Origin: Leifsonia sp. Root4
Lineage (GTDB): Bacteria; Actinomycetota; Actinomycetes; Actinomycetales; Microbacteriaceae
NCBI RefSeq assembly: GCF_001425085.1
Contig: NZ_LMDN01000003.1
Span: 471,568 to 535,567 of the forward strand
Reading direction: 5' to 3'
Length of the DNA stretch: 64,000 nucleotides
Position numbers and translations under genes: made by a program. This document shows positions 32,353-41,968 of this stretch, piece by piece. Numbering within the stretch: position 1 is the stretch's first letter; each line of letters starts with the position of its first letter. The notes under the pieces are model-generated. The model was not told the origin of the DNA. It made no database searches and saw nothing but the letters and a program-made list of their open reading frames with translations.

Positions 32353-34850
32353 TCTGCGGCTCTCTCGGATTGGGGTGATGTGGATGCCGGCAGCGTGACG
32401 ACCATCGTCAGGCCGCCGCCGGGGGTGTCGTCGGCCTCGAGCGTTCCGCCCATACCCTCGACGAAGCCCTTCGAGAGCGCGAGCCCCAGGCCGATCCCGG
32501 TGAGGTTGTCGATGTCACCGAGGCGTTGGAACGGCACGAACATGTCGCTCTTGCGCGCCTCGGGAACGCCGGGTCCGTGATCGCTCACGCGCAGCTGCAC
32601 GGTGCCGCCGAAGGTGCTGGCCGACAACAGTGGCGGCTGGTCATCGGGGGAGTAGCGCACGGCGTTGGCGATGATGTTGACGATCACGCGCTGCAACAGG
32701 CCCTCGTCGGCGCGCGCGGCCGGAAGATCGGCTGGCAGGTCGATCTCGATTGCTCCGGGGTGCAGCGCGAGCTCGTCGAGCGCTGAGGGCAGCAGGTCGT
32801 CGATCTCCACGTCGGTGAGGCTCACCGCGAGCACCCCGGCCTGCACCCTGCTGACGTCGAGCAGGTTCGTGACGAGGGCCGCGAGCGCGTCGAGGCTCTC
32901 CGCCGCCGTTGCGAGCAGCGTGGATCGGTCCGCATCACTCAGTGCGATGCCGTGTGACTGCAGGCTCGTCACGGCGGCCGTCGCCGCCGCCAGCGGACGG
33001 CGCAGGTCGTGGCCGACAGCGGCAAGAAGAGCACTGCGCACCCGGTCGGTCTCGGCGAGCGGTCCGATCTCCTGTGCCGTCGCGGTGAGGTCGGTGTGCT
33101 CAAGCGACGCGTCGATCTGCGCCACGATCACGGCGAGAAGCCGGCGGTCGCTGGCCTCGAGGTCGCGGCCGGAGAGTTCCAGCGTGGCCCGATCGCCGAC
33201 CGGCAGCATGGTGGTGTGCTCCGAGTCGGCCGGTTCGCCATCGGTGTAGAGCACCTCCTCGCCGGCGAGAAGGCGCACACCGTTCAGCCCGAACGCTTCC
33301 CTGGTGCGCGAGATGAGCGACTGCAGGGCGTCCTCGCCGCGCAGCACGCCGCCGGCGATCGTGGCGAGGAGCTCCGACTCCGCGGCGGCGCGGCTGGCGA
33401 TGCGGCTGCGTCTGGCCGCCTGGTCGACGACGAAGCTCACGAGCGCCGCCACGATCATGAACAGGCCGAGGGCCAGCAGGTGCAGCGGGTGCGCGATCGT
33501 GATCGTGTAGAGCGGAGCGACGAAGAAGAAGTCGAGGGCGAGCCCGGAGAGCACGGCCGCGAACATCGCAGGCCAGAAGCCACCGATCATCGCGACCACG
33601 ACGACGAGCAGCTGGAATGCGAGAACGTCGCTGGCCATCGACTCGATGGAGCTCGTCGCAGACAAGCCCCAGGTGAGCAGCGGGCCGACGATGAGCGCCG
33701 TGGCGAAACCCGCGATGCGGCGGCGCCGGGTCAGGCCGCCGGTCAGCCGTGGCAGCGCGAAGCGCATGCCGGCGTGGGCATGCGCGACGATGTGCACGTC
33801 GATGTCACCCGATTCGCGAATGACGGTGGCGCCGATGCCGGGGCCGCTGAGCAGTGCTGCCAGGCGCCCGCGCCGGCTCACTCCGATCACCAGCTGACTG
33901 GCGTTGCTGCCACGGGCGAAGTCGACGAGGGCCGTGGGGATGTCATCGCCGATCACCTGGTGGTAGCTGCCGCCGAGCTGTTCGACGAGGGCCCTCTGCC
34001 TCGCGAGGGCCTCCGGGTTCGCCGCGCGCAGCCCGTCGTGGCTGGTCACGTGCACGGCCAGAAGCTCGCCGCCGGAGGAGCGGGCGGCGATCCGCGCGCC
34101 GCGGCGAAGCAGCGTGTCGCCCTCCGGGCCGCCGGTCAGCGCCACGACGACGCGCTCCCTCGCCTCCCATTTGGCGTCGATGCCGTGTTCCGCGCGGTAG
34201 CGCTGCAGCGAGCTGTCGACCTCGTCGGCGAGCCACAACAGCGCGAGCTCGCGCAGTGCCGTCAGATTGCCGAGGCGGAAGTAGTTCGAGAGCGCCGCGT
34301 CGATCCTGGTCGCCGGGTAGACCTCACCCTCGGCAAGGCGGTCGCGCAGCGCCTGTGGGGCGAGGTCGATGACCTCGATCTGGTTGGCGCTGCGCAGCAC
34401 GGCATCCGGGATCGTCTCCCGCTGCGGCACACCGGTGATCTGCTGCACGACGTCGTTGAGCGACTCGATGTGCTGGATGTTCACCGTCGAATAGACGTCG
34501 ATGCCGGCGTCCAGCAGTTCGGCGACGTCCTCCCAGCGCTTCGCATTGCGCGTGCCGGGCGCATTCGTGTGGGCGAGCTCATCGACGAGGGCGATCCGCG
34601 GATGCCGTGCGAGCACGGCATCCAGATCCATCTCGTCGAGGGTGACCCCGCGGTGCTCAATCACGGCGCGGGGAACGACCTCAAAGCCCTCAACGAGCGC
34701 CGCTGTGCCTGCTCGGCCGTGGGTTTCCACGACCGCGACGACGACGTCCTTGCCGGCCGCGCGGAGCCGGCGCCCCTCGTCGAGCATGGCAAAGGTCTTG
34801 CCCACGCCCGGAGCGGCGCCGAGCAGCACCCGCAAACGACCCCGTGACAC
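32349..34850 (-). CDS. kdpD: KDP operon sensor histidine kinase
   Basis: An 833-residue membrane kinase that senses potassium need or osmotic stress. In order: KdpD N-terminal domain with a Walker A GAAPGVGKT (about residues 10-18), a universal stress domain (about 230-360), four membrane helices (about 385-480), a GAF-like part, the dimerisation helix with phosphoacceptor His614 in VGHDLRRPL, and the ATPase domain (NIIANAVRYSP, DHGPGVP, GIGLGLAL). The GTG at 34848-34850 shares one base with the kdpC stop; longer frames read into kdpC sequence and are rejected. Confidence 0.95.
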   Translation of the reverse strand: MSRGRLRVLLGAAPGVGKTFAMLDEGRRLRAAGKDVVVAVVETHGRAGTAALVEGFEVVPRAVIEHRGVTLDEMDLDAVLARHPRIALVDELAHTNAPGTRNAKRWEDVAELLDAGIDVYSTVNIQHIESLNDVVQQITGVPQRETIPDAVLRSANQIEVIDLAPQALRDRLAEGEVYPATRIDAALSNYFRLGNLTALRELALLWLADEVDSSLQRYRAEHGIDAKWEARERVVVALTGGPEGDTLLRRGARIAARSSGGELLAVHVTSHDGLRAANPEALARQRALVEQLGGSYHQVIGDDIPTALVDFARGSNASQLVIGVSRRGRLAALLSGPGIGATVIRESGDIDVHIVAHAHAGMRFALPRLTGGLTRRRRIAGFATALIVGPLLTWGLSATSSIESMASDVLAFQLLVVVVAMIGGFWPAMFAAVLSGLALDFFFVAPLYTITIAHPLHLLALGLFMIVAALVSFVVDQAARRSRIASRAAAESELLATIAGGVLRGEDALQSLISRTREAFGLNGVRLLAGEEVLYTDGEPADSEHTTMLPVGDRATLELSGRDLEASDRRLLAVIVAQIDASLEHTDLTATAQEIGPLAETDRVRSALLAAVGHDLRRPLAAATAAVTSLQSHGIALSDADRSTLLATAAESLDALAALVTNLLDVSRVQAGVLAVSLTDVEIDDLLPSALDELALHPGAIEIDLPADLPAARADEGLLQRVIVNIIANAVRYSPDDQPPLLSASTFGGTVQLRVSDHGPGVPEARKSDMFVPFQRLGDIDNLTGIGLGLALSKGFVEGMGGTLEADDTPGGGLTMVVTLPASTSPQSERAAE

Positions 34851-35473
34851 TAGTTCTTCGCATCCATTTCTGCCTGGGCCAATTCCTCGAGGGCCATATT
34901 CAGTGCGAGCACGTTGACGCTCGGTTCGCCGAGATAGCCGAGATCCCGTCCCTGAATCATAGACTCGAGCAGCCCGGCGACGGCCGCCCGGTCGAGGCTC
35001 CGCGCGTCGGCGACCCGATCGATCTGCAGCCGCGCGTACTCGGGGCTGATGTGCGGGTCGAGGCCGGAGGAGGACGCGGTGACGGCGTCGGCCGGGATCG
35101 CGGCGAGTGTCGCACCGTCCAGATCCGCGATCGCCGCCTGGCGGTCGCCGATGGCCGCGATGAGATCCGGGTTCTCCGGACCCTGGTTGCTGCCGCCGGA
35201 CGCAGCGGCGTCGTAGCCGGCGGCAGAGGGCCGTGGCTGGAACCACTGCGGAAGCTGGACGCCGTCGGCATCCGTGAAGGATTGCCCGATCAGGCGTGAA
35301 CCGACGACCTCCCCGTTCGTGCTGACCATGGATCCGTTGGCCTGCACCGGCAGCGCGAGCTGGCCGATCAGGGTGATGCTGAGCGGGTAGAGCACGCCGA
35401 GGAGCAGCGTGAGCACGAGCAGTGCTCGCAGGGCGACGCCGTACTGGCGCAATGTGCCGCGTGATGCAGGCAT
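34850..35473 (-). CDS. kdpC: Potassium-transporting ATPase subunit C
   Basis: A 207-residue subunit with one membrane helix (about 14-36) and an external-type domain with GSRLIGQSF near 53 and SGSNQGPENPDL-like SGGSNQGPENPD near 88-100, plus ASSSGLDPHIS, all hallmark segments. It stabilises the KdpFABC pump and raises ATP affinity. ATG 35473 is the family start. It ends one base into kdpD and follows kdpB by 38 bp. Confidence 0.95.
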   Translation of the reverse strand: MPASRGTLRQYGVALRALLVLTLLLGVLYPLSITLIGQLALPVQANGSMVSTNGEVVGSRLIGQSFTDADGVQLPQWFQPRPSAAGYDAAASGGSNQGPENPDLIAAIGDRQAAIADLDGATLAAIPADAVTASSSGLDPHISPEYARLQIDRVADARSLDRAAVAGLLESMIQGRDLGYLGEPSVNVLALNMALEELAQAEMDAKN

Positions 35474-35511
35474 GATGTCGTCTTTCTTTCTCTGAGGTAG
35501 AGGTCTGTGGG

Positions 35512-37692
35512 TCAGAAGCCGGGCAGCAGGCTCACGACGATGTCGATGAGCTTGATTCCGATGAAGGGTGCGATCACGCCGCCGAGGCCGAAGATCAGCA
35601 GGTTGCGGCGCAGGATCTGTGAGGCGGATGCCGCACGGTAACGCACGCCGCGGAGGGCCAGCGGGATCAGGGCGACGATGACGATCGCGTTGAAGATCAC
35701 CGCGGAGAGGATCGCGGATGCCGGCGAGCTCAGCCCCATGATGTTGAGCACGGCCAGGCCGGGAAACGCGCCGGCGAACATCGCCGGGATGATCGCGAAG
35801 TACTTGGCCACATCGTTGGCGATCGAGAACGTGGTCAGCGAGCCACGGGTGATCAGCAACTGCTTGCCGATGCGCACGATGTCGATGAGCTTGGTGGGGT
35901 CCGAGTCCAGGTCGACCATGTTGCCGGCCTCCTTGGCGGCCGAGGTGCCCGTGTTCATCGCGACACCGACATCGGCCTGAGCGAGCGCCGGGGCGTCGTT
36001 CGTGCCGTCGCCGGTCATCGCGACCAGGTTTCCGCCGGCCTGCTCCCGCTTGATCAGCTCCATCTTGTCTTCCGGCGTCGCCTCGGCCAGGAAGTCGTCG
36101 ACACCGGCCTCTGCGGCGATCGCCCGCGCGGTCAGCGGATTGTCGCCGGTGATCATGATGGTGCGGATGCCCATGCGGCGTAGCTCGGCGAAGCGCTCGG
36201 CCAGGCCGGTCTTCACGACGTCCTTCAGATAGATCACGCCGAGTACCCGGGTCTCCCCGGCCGCCGAGCGTTCCGCGACGACGAGCGGCGTGCCGCCGGC
36301 CTCCGAGACGCGACGCACCTCGGCGTTCAGCTCGTTCGCTGCGCGAGTTTCTGCCGCGCTGTCGCCCGCGCCGTTGTCGGCGGCCCAGGTGGCGACCATG
36401 GAGCCTGCACCCTTGCGGAGCTGGGCGCCGTCGGCGTAGTCGACGCCGCTCATCCGGGTCTGCGCGGTGAACGGCACAATCTCGTGCCTGCGAGATTCCT
36501 CGCGCGACAACATCGGGTCGAGACTCTCTGCGAGCTCGACGATCGACTTGCCCTCCGGCGTCGGGTCGGCCAGTGATGCGGAGTGTGCCGCGGTAACGAG
36601 GGCGGCACGGGTGGCGCCGCCGACGGGGATGAACTCGGCGGCCTGTCGGTTGCCGTAGGTGATCGTCCCGGTCTTGTCCAGAAGCAGTGTGGTGACGTCG
36701 CCGGCGGCCTCCACGGCACGACCGGAGAGGGCGAGCACGTTGTGCTGAACCAAACGGTCCATGCCCGCGATGCCGATCGCCGAGAGCAGCGCGCCGATCG
36801 TGGTCGGGATGAGGCAGACCAGCAGGGCGACCAGCACGGGCACGCTGGGGGCGGCATCCGAGTAGCCGGCCATCGGACCGATCGTCACGACGACGACGAG
36901 GAAGATGATCGAGAGCGTCGCGAGCAGGATGTTGAGCGCGATCTCGTTCGGGGTCTTCTGTCTGCTCGCGCCCTCGACGAGGCGGATCATCCGATCGACA
37001 AATGTCTCACCCGGCTTGCTGGTGATGCGCACCACGATGCGGTCGGAGAGCACGCGGGTGCCACCGGTGACCGCGCTGCGGTCGCCACCGGATTCGCGCA
37101 CGACCGGGGCCGATTCTCCGGTGATGGCGGACTCGTCGACGGAGGCGATGCCCCAGACGATGTCACCGTCGCCGGGGATCAACTCGCCGGCCGTCACGAC
37201 GACGACGTCACCGAGGTGCAGATCAGCGGATGCCACGGGCACGCTCTCCGCGTGTTCGGCGCCGGCATCCGCCTCGGAGTATGCGCTCACCCGGTGCGCG
37301 ATCGTGCTGGTGCGGGTGGCGCGCAGGCTCTCCGCCTGGGCCTTGCCGCGGCCCTCGGCCACGGACTCGGCCAGGTTGGCGAAGATCACCGTGAGCCAGA
37401 GCCAGATGGCGATGCCAGCGGTGAAGGACGGAGCCATGGCGGCGCCACCCGACTCCTCAGCGCCGCCGAGGAAGGGTTCCGTGATGGCGAGGAGGGTGGT
37501 GAGCGCAGCGCCGACCTCGACGATGAACATGACGGGGTTCCGCCACATCTGCTTCGGGTGCATCTTGCGGAGCGCACCGGGCAGGGCCGCGATGAGCTGC
37601 TTCGGTCCGAAGGCCGTCGCAGTCTTCGGGGGATGTGGGTGGTTCTGATGAGTGGGTGCTTCGAGTGTTGTCGACATGGATGTGTTGGACAT
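35512..37692 (-). CDS. kdpB: Potassium-transporting ATPase ATP-binding subunit
   Basis: A 726-residue P-type ATPase subunit that energises potassium uptake. The phosphorylated Asp339 lies in [13 protein letters not shown]; the actuator motif is TGESAPV near 188 and the hinge [14 protein letters not shown] lies near 565. Seven membrane helices are expected. The N-terminal 30 residues are a polar Ser/Thr/His/Pro-rich extension. The ATG at 37692 lies 3 bp behind the kdpA stop, so the two are translationally linked. Confidence 0.96.
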   Translation of the reverse strand: MSNTSMSTTLEAPTHQNHPHPPKTATAFGPKQLIAALPGALRKMHPKQMWRNPVMFIVEVGAALTTLLAITEPFLGGAEESGGAAMAPSFTAGIAIWLWLTVIFANLAESVAEGRGKAQAESLRATRTSTIAHRVSAYSEADAGAEHAESVPVASADLHLGDVVVVTAGELIPGDGDIVWGIASVDESAITGESAPVVRESGGDRSAVTGGTRVLSDRIVVRITSKPGETFVDRMIRLVEGASRQKTPNEIALNILLATLSIIFLVVVVTIGPMAGYSDAAPSVPVLVALLVCLIPTTIGALLSAIGIAGMDRLVQHNVLALSGRAVEAAGDVTTLLLDKTGTITYGNRQAAEFIPVGGATRAALVTAAHSASLADPTPEGKSIVELAESLDPMLSREESRRHEIVPFTAQTRMSGVDYADGAQLRKGAGSMVATWAADNGAGDSAAETRAANELNAEVRRVSEAGGTPLVVAERSAAGETRVLGVIYLKDVVKTGLAERFAELRRMGIRTIMITGDNPLTARAIAAEAGVDDFLAEATPEDKMELIKREQAGGNLVAMTGDGTNDAPALAQADVGVAMNTGTSAAKEAGNMVDLDSDPTKLIDIVRIGKQLLITRGSLTTFSIANDVAKYFAIIPAMFAGAFPGLAVLNIMGLSSPASAILSAVIFNAIVIVALIPLALRGVRYRAASASQILRRNLLIFGLGGVIAPFIGIKLIDIVVSLLPGF

Positions 37693-37695
37693 GAG

Positions 37696-39372
37696 CTACA
37701 GCAGTCCTTCCGCCAGGGGGCCCAGCGCGAGTACGGGAAAGTAGGTGAGGGCGGAGACGATGAGCACGGTTCCGCAGAGTAGGCCGACGAAGAGCGGCTT
37801 GTGGGTCGGTAGGGTGCCGGCCGTGACGGGAACCTTCTCCTGCGCCGCGAGGGATCCGGCGAGTGCCAGCACGAACAGGATCGGCAGCAGTCGGCCGAGC
37901 AGCATTGCCACGCCGAGCGCGGTGTTGAACCACGGCGTGTTGGCGGTGAGGCCGGCAAACGCCGAACCGTTGTTGTTGGCAGCCGAGGTGAAGGCGTACA
38001 GCACCTCCGAGAAGCCGTGCAGCCCGGGGTTCAAGATCGAGGTTCCGATCACGTCGTCCCGCACGGCGGGGATGCCGAAGCTGAGCGCGGTCCCGGCCAA
38101 GACCAGGGTGGGCGTCGTCAGAATGTAGAGGCTGGCGAGCTTGATCTCGCGGGCGCCGAGCTTCTTGCCGAGGTACTCGGGCGTTCGACCGACCATGAGG
38201 CCGGCGATGAAGACCGCGAGTACAGCGATGACGAGCATGCCGTAGAGGCCGGATCCGACGCCGCCGGGCGCGAGCTCACCAAGCATCATGTTGAGCATCG
38301 CCATCCCGCCACCGAGCGCCGTGAAGCTGTCGTGCATCGAGTTGACGGCACCGGTGGACGTGAGCGTGCTCGTCGTGCCGAACAGAGTGGAGCCGAGTTC
38401 GCCGAAGCGCTGCTCCTTGCCCTCCATGGCCCCGCCGGCCAGGCCTGGTGCGGTTCCATTGGCGCTGAGCTCGAAGAATGTCATCGCCGAGAGGGAGAGC
38501 ACGAAGAACGTGCCCATTGCGGCGAGGATCGCGTAACCCTGGCGGTTGTCACCGACGATGCGCCCGAAGGTGCGGGGCAGCGCGAAGGGGATCACGAGCA
38601 TGAGCAGCACCTGCACGACGTTCACCCAGGCTGTGGGGTTCTCGAAGGGGTGCGAGGAGTTGGCGTTGAAGAAGCCGCCGCCGTTGGTGCCGAGCAGCTT
38701 GATCGCCTCCTGCGAGGCGACCGGGCCACCGGGGATGGACTGGGTTCCGCCGCTGAGCGTCGTCACCTCCTGGAAGCCGTTGACGTTCTGGATGACGCCA
38801 CCGATGATGAGCACGACGGCCGAGACCGCGGCGATCGGCAGCAGGATGCGGAGCGAACCTCGCACGAGGTCGACCCAGAAGTTGCCGATGGTGGGGCTCA
38901 CCCGGCGGGCGAGGCCGCGCACCAGGGCGATGGCCACGGCGATGCCGACGGCGGCGGAGACGAAGTTCTGCACGGCGAGGCCGAGCAGCTGCACGCTGTA
39001 GCCCATCGTGACCTCGGGGGAGTACGACTGCCAGTTCGTGTTGGCCACGAAGGAGATCGCGGTGTTGAACGAGAGCTGCTCACTGACGGCGGGCAGGCCG
39101 AGCGACCACGGCAGGAACGCCTGCAGGCGCTGCAGACCGTAGACGATCAGGATGCCGACCGCCGAGAATGCGAGGACGCTGCGGAAGTAGATCGGCCAGG
39201 TCTGCTCGGCATCCTGGTTGACGCCGATCACCCGGTAGATGCCGCGTTCGACCAGACCGTGCCTGGCGCTCGTGTACACGCCGGCCATGTAGTCGCCGAG
39301 CGGGCGATAGAGCACCGCGAGCACGAGGGCCACGGTGGCCAGCTGCAGGATGAAGAACATCAGCGGGGCCAT
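37696..39372 (-). CDS. kdpA: Potassium-transporting ATPase potassium-binding subunit
   Basis: A 558-residue channel-like subunit with four selectivity-filter loops, of which NTNWQSYS (about 118-125), [19 protein letters not shown] (about 228-246), TSTGAVNS (about 340-347) and [13 protein letters not shown] (about 460-472) are visible. It binds and carries potassium while KdpB hydrolyses ATP. The start ATG 39372 directly abuts the kdpF stop codon. Confidence 0.96.
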   Translation of the reverse strand: MAPLMFFILQLATVALVLAVLYRPLGDYMAGVYTSARHGLVERGIYRVIGVNQDAEQTWPIYFRSVLAFSAVGILIVYGLQRLQAFLPWSLGLPAVSEQLSFNTAISFVANTNWQSYSPEVTMGYSVQLLGLAVQNFVSAAVGIAVAIALVRGLARRVSPTIGNFWVDLVRGSLRILLPIAAVSAVVLIIGGVIQNVNGFQEVTTLSGGTQSIPGGPVASQEAIKLLGTNGGGFFNANSSHPFENPTAWVNVVQVLLMLVIPFALPRTFGRIVGDNRQGYAILAAMGTFFVLSLSAMTFFELSANGTAPGLAGGAMEGKEQRFGELGSTLFGTTSTLTSTGAVNSMHDSFTALGGGMAMLNMMLGELAPGGVGSGLYGMLVIAVLAVFIAGLMVGRTPEYLGKKLGAREIKLASLYILTTPTLVLAGTALSFGIPAVRDDVIGTSILNPGLHGFSEVLYAFTSAANNNGSAFAGLTANTPWFNTALGVAMLLGRLLPILFVLALAGSLAAQEKVPVTAGTLPTHKPLFVGLLCGTVLIVSALTYFPVLALGPLAEGLL

Positions 39373-39462
39373 CTAGAAGCGCTCCGGTTTCAGCAGGGCG
39401 TACACCAGGTAGGCGATGGCGGCCACGGCCAGTGCGGCGCTCAGGAGGTCGACGAAGCTCAC
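39373..39462 (-). CDS. kdpF: Potassium-transporting ATPase subunit F
   Basis: A 29-residue single-helix peptide (begins MSFVDLLSAAL, ends YALLKPERF). It stabilises the Kdp complex in the membrane. The length and the YLVYALLKPERF ending match KdpF. The GTG at 39460-39462 lies inside the end of the preceding micro-ORF (GTGA overlap), and kdpA begins at the next base after its stop. Confidence 0.9.
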   Translation of the reverse strand: MSFVDLLSAALAVAAIAYLVYALLKPERF

Positions 39463-39542
39463 AGCTTCTCCACCCCCCTGGCGATGAGGGCGACGAGTGC
39501 GATAAGCAGCACGATCGCGCCGATGAAGACGATGTCGATCAC
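39459..39542 (-). CDS. 27-residue membrane micro-ORF leading the kdp operon
   Basis: A small reading frame encoding a single hydrophobic helix (IDIVFIGAIVLLIALVALIA) followed by RGVEKL. GGGAGAG with a 6-base spacer precedes the GTG at 39540-39542, and its TGA overlaps the kdpF GTG in the GTGA arrangement of coupled genes. These points suggest it is translated. It is not KdpF itself, which follows. It could be a regulatory peptide, an extra pump subunit or a translational lead for kdpF. I do not know a name for it. Confidence 0.6.
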   Translation of the reverse strand: MIDIVFIGAIVLLIALVALIARGVEKL

Positions 39543-39609
39543 GAGAACTCTCCCGGTAGGGCGGTGCCGGGAGGCAGGCCGCCCGGCAGTGGCCGGTGGC
39601 CACAGGGAG

Positions 39610-39615
39610 AGTCAA
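39610..39615 (-). promoter_or_regulatory. kdpF: Possible kdp promoter -35
   Basis: TTGACT on the minus strand, about 70 bases before the first kdp start codon and just downstream of the phased repeats. No clear TANNNT follows at 17 bases, so the promoter would depend on an activator. Confidence 0.35.
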
Positions 39616-39641
39616 GTGCGTTCGCGCAGCCTGGTTCGGGC

Positions 39642-39681
39642 TCCTTACGCTTTCCTCACGGAGCGCGCCGGAATCCTCACG
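39642..39681 (-). promoter_or_regulatory. kdpF: Three phased direct repeats upstream of kdp, candidate KdpE sites
   Basis: On the minus strand CGTGAGGA occurs at 39674-39681 and 39653-39660, and CGTAAGGA at 39642-39649. The starts are 21 and 11 bp apart, two and one turns of the helix, so proteins bound to them would sit on the same face. OmpR/PhoB regulators such as KdpE bind direct repeats with about 11-bp spacing. They lie upstream of a TTGACT. Confidence 0.55.
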
Positions 39682-39725
39682 GCGGCCTCGCAGCCGGCGT
39701 TCGGGATGCGTGCCGGCCGGTGCGG

Positions 39726-41159
39726 CTAGCGGCCGGCGCGGTCGGCGGCGATGCGGAGGGTCTGCACGCGCGGCGTTGCCTCCGGCGTCATCCGAATCTC
39801 GACGCGCAGGCGGCCGCTCTGGCCGGGAATGAACCAGACGAGGTGCGCCGGGCCCTCCGACGTTTCAGCTGCGGGCACGGCATCACCATCCAGGCCGCCG
39901 ATATCGGCAACGGCCAGCCGGAGTGCGGAGCGGCGACGGGCCAGCGGCTGGTCCAGTTCGACGTTCTCGGAGAAGAGCGCCGTGTCCAGCGGCTCGGCGA
40001 GCGCGTCGGCCGCGGTGAGGATGTCGGTGATGCTGCGCTGCGCGGCGCGGGTCTCCGGCCACAGGGGGAGCGCCGACACCGCGGTTGCCGCTGTCTCCCG
40101 CTCGCGGGCCGCGAGCAGCGCGTCGAACGCCTCCGTCGTGACCTCGGAGACGCGCGAATAGGTGGCGCTCTCGAAGGCGATCAGGCCGAAACGGTGCTCC
40201 AGCGACCAGCGCATGTGCGCCGAGAAGCCGGGGTAGCCGCCCGAGTGGGAGATGACGCGGCTCGTCGGCGAGTACTGCTCGACGAAGAGTCCGAAGCCGT
40301 AGCCGGTCGGATGCCCCGTCACATCCTGGTCGAGGCGGTGCAACTGCTGCATCTCCCGCCGAGACGCGGCGCTGAGCACGGCGTCGTCTGCGTCATCCGC
40401 AGCGGCGTCGGTATCGAATGCGCGCGCCAGCCAGCGTGCCCAGCTGGCGAGGTCCGCGACGGTGCTGAACAGCCCGCCGATCGGCGAGAACGCGCCGGGC
40501 CCGCTGAGCGGGAGCGGCTCCCACGAGCCGGCGTGCCGGCGGTGACCGATCACGATGCCGCCGGCGGCCGACACGGTCTGGTCGAAGCCGGTGCCCACCA
40601 GACCGAGGGGCTCAAGCAGGCGCTGCTCGACAACGCGGCGGTACGGCTGCCCGGCCGCCGCCTCGATCACCCGCCCGAGGATGGCGTAGCCGAGGTTCGA
40701 ATAGGCGAAGCGGGTGCCGGGCTCCGATTCGAAACGCACCCCCGCGGAGAGGAGCACGTCGAACTCGTCGGCACTCAGGCTCTCCTGGCGGTCGCCCCAC
40801 GGGTCGTCGGTCGGTAGCCCGGCCGACATGGTGAGCAGCATCCGCAGCGTCGGTATCGCCGAGCGGGGCGAGGGGAGCCGCTCCAGGTTCAGCGCGGGCA
40901 CAAAGCGGGTGATGGGGTCGTCCAGACCGAGCAGGCCATCGTCGCGGAGGGCCAGCACGGCGGCGGCGGTGAAGCTCTTGGTGCACGAGGCGATGCGGAA
41001 GGCGGCATCCGGCGCTGCACCGGCACTGTTCAGCTGCTGCAGCCCATCGGCGTCGAATACGCCCCACGCGGCGGCCGGCGCCGCCCCGCGCGCGAGGTGC
41101 GCTGTGAAGAATGCATCCGTGACGGCATCCGTGGCGGTATCGCCTCTGCCGGCTCTCAT
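39726..41159 (-). CDS. Serine hydrolase, beta-lactamase/esterase family (class C fold)
   Basis: A 477-residue protein of the beta-lactamase-related family. The catalytic SxxK is Ser58-x-x-Lys61 (ASCTKSF), the tyrosine motif is YSNLGY near 156 and the third element HSGGYPG lies near 305. No signal peptide is visible, so it is probably a cytosolic esterase or peptidase rather than a secreted lactamase. A C-terminal domain of about 120 residues (from 360) follows the fold. The ATG overlaps the ppgK stop by one base (TGATG), so the two are cotranscribed, though a functional link is not evident. Confidence 0.85.
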   Translation of the reverse strand: MRAGRGDTATDAVTDAFFTAHLARGAAPAAAWGVFDADGLQQLNSAGAAPDAAFRIASCTKSFTAAAVLALRDDGLLGLDDPITRFVPALNLERLPSPRSAIPTLRMLLTMSAGLPTDDPWGDRQESLSADEFDVLLSAGVRFESEPGTRFAYSNLGYAILGRVIEAAAGQPYRRVVEQRLLEPLGLVGTGFDQTVSAAGGIVIGHRRHAGSWEPLPLSGPGAFSPIGGLFSTVADLASWARWLARAFDTDAAADDADDAVLSAASRREMQQLHRLDQDVTGHPTGYGFGLFVEQYSPTSRVISHSGGYPGFSAHMRWSLEHRFGLIAFESATYSRVSEVTTEAFDALLAARERETAATAVSALPLWPETRAAQRSITDILTAADALAEPLDTALFSENVELDQPLARRRSALRLAVADIGGLDGDAVPAAETSEGPAHLVWFIPGQSGRLRVEIRMTPEATPRVQTLRIAADRAGR

Positions 41160-41944
41160 CACACGCTCTGCGCCGTGTGCCGGCCTGCGCTCATGCCGGC
41201 GGCGGCCAGATCGGCCGCGCCGAGAATCCCGGCGTTGTTGCGGTGCACGGCCGGGATGATCGGCGTCTTCAGATCGAGCAGCGGCAGGAAGTCGGCGTGG
41301 TTCTTGGAGACGCCGCCGCCGACGATGAACAGATCGGGGGAGAACAGCAGCTCGAGGTGGCTGTAGTAGCGCTGCAATCGCGCAGCCCACTCCGCCCAGC
41401 TGAGCCCCTCGCGTTCCTTCGCCGAGTAGGCCGCGCCCTTCTCGGCATCTCGGCCGTCCAACTCGAGGTGACCGAGCTCGGTGTTGGGGATCAACACGCC
41501 GTTGTAGAGCAAGGCGGTGCCGATGCCGGTGCCGAGGGTCGTGAGCAGCACGACGCCGTCGCGGTCCTTGGCGGCTCCGAAGCGAACCTCGGCGTGGCCG
41601 GCGGCATCCGCATCGTTGACGAAGTGGATCGGCACCCGGAGGCGTTCCTCGAACAGCGATTCTGCCGGGAGGCCGATCCACTCCTCGGAGATGTTCGCGG
41701 CGGAGAGCGTGTGACCGCCCTTGACGACGGCGGGGAAGCAGACGCCGACGGGCAGTGCGCCGAACTCCTCACGGAGCCCGTCGAGCATCCGATCGCTCGC
41801 ATCGAGGATGTCGGCAGGCCGGCCGCCGGCGGGGGTGGGCACCTTGCGGCGATCCGACAGCAGCGCTCCCGTGCCGAGATCGACCACCGCTCCCTTGATT
41901 CCCGTTCCGCCGATGTCGATGCCGATAGCCGTACGCGCAGTCAT
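41159..41944 (-). CDS. ppgK: Polyphosphate glucokinase (ROK family)
   Basis: A 261-residue sugar kinase that phosphorylates glucose with polyphosphate or ATP. IGIDIGGTGIKGAVVDL near the N-terminus binds phosphate; VNDADAAGHAE, TLGTGIGTALLYNG and NTELGHLEL are the polyphosphate-glucokinase signatures. It gives glucose 6-phosphate from internal polyphosphate stores. TAGATT 7 bases before the ATG and no ribosome site suggest a leaderless message. It leads the two-gene unit with the serine hydrolase. Confidence 0.92.
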   Translation of the reverse strand: MTARTAIGIDIGGTGIKGAVVDLGTGALLSDRRKVPTPAGGRPADILDASDRMLDGLREEFGALPVGVCFPAVVKGGHTLSAANISEEWIGLPAESLFEERLRVPIHFVNDADAAGHAEVRFGAAKDRDGVVLLTTLGTGIGTALLYNGVLIPNTELGHLELDGRDAEKGAAYSAKEREGLSWAEWAARLQRYYSHLELLFSPDLFIVGGGVSKNHADFLPLLDLKTPIIPAVHRNNAGILGAADLAAAGMSAGRHTAQSV

Positions 41945-41951
41945 ACTGACG

Positions 41952-41957
41952 AATCTA
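41952..41957 (-). promoter_or_regulatory. ppgK: -10 box, leaderless start of ppgK
   Basis: TAGATT on the minus strand, 7 bases, then ATG at 41942-41944. Confidence 0.5.
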
Positions 41958-41968
41958 CTGGGTTTGCT

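Noticed and set aside
33009..34847. A 612-codon frame antisense to kdpD
   Set aside because: Shadow frame; kdpD domains and overlaps with kdpC and kdpE fix the coding strand.
34851..35246. N-terminal extension of kdpD
   Set aside because: It reads through kdpC in another frame and is Arg/Gly-rich; GTG 34850 gives the standard KdpD N-terminus.
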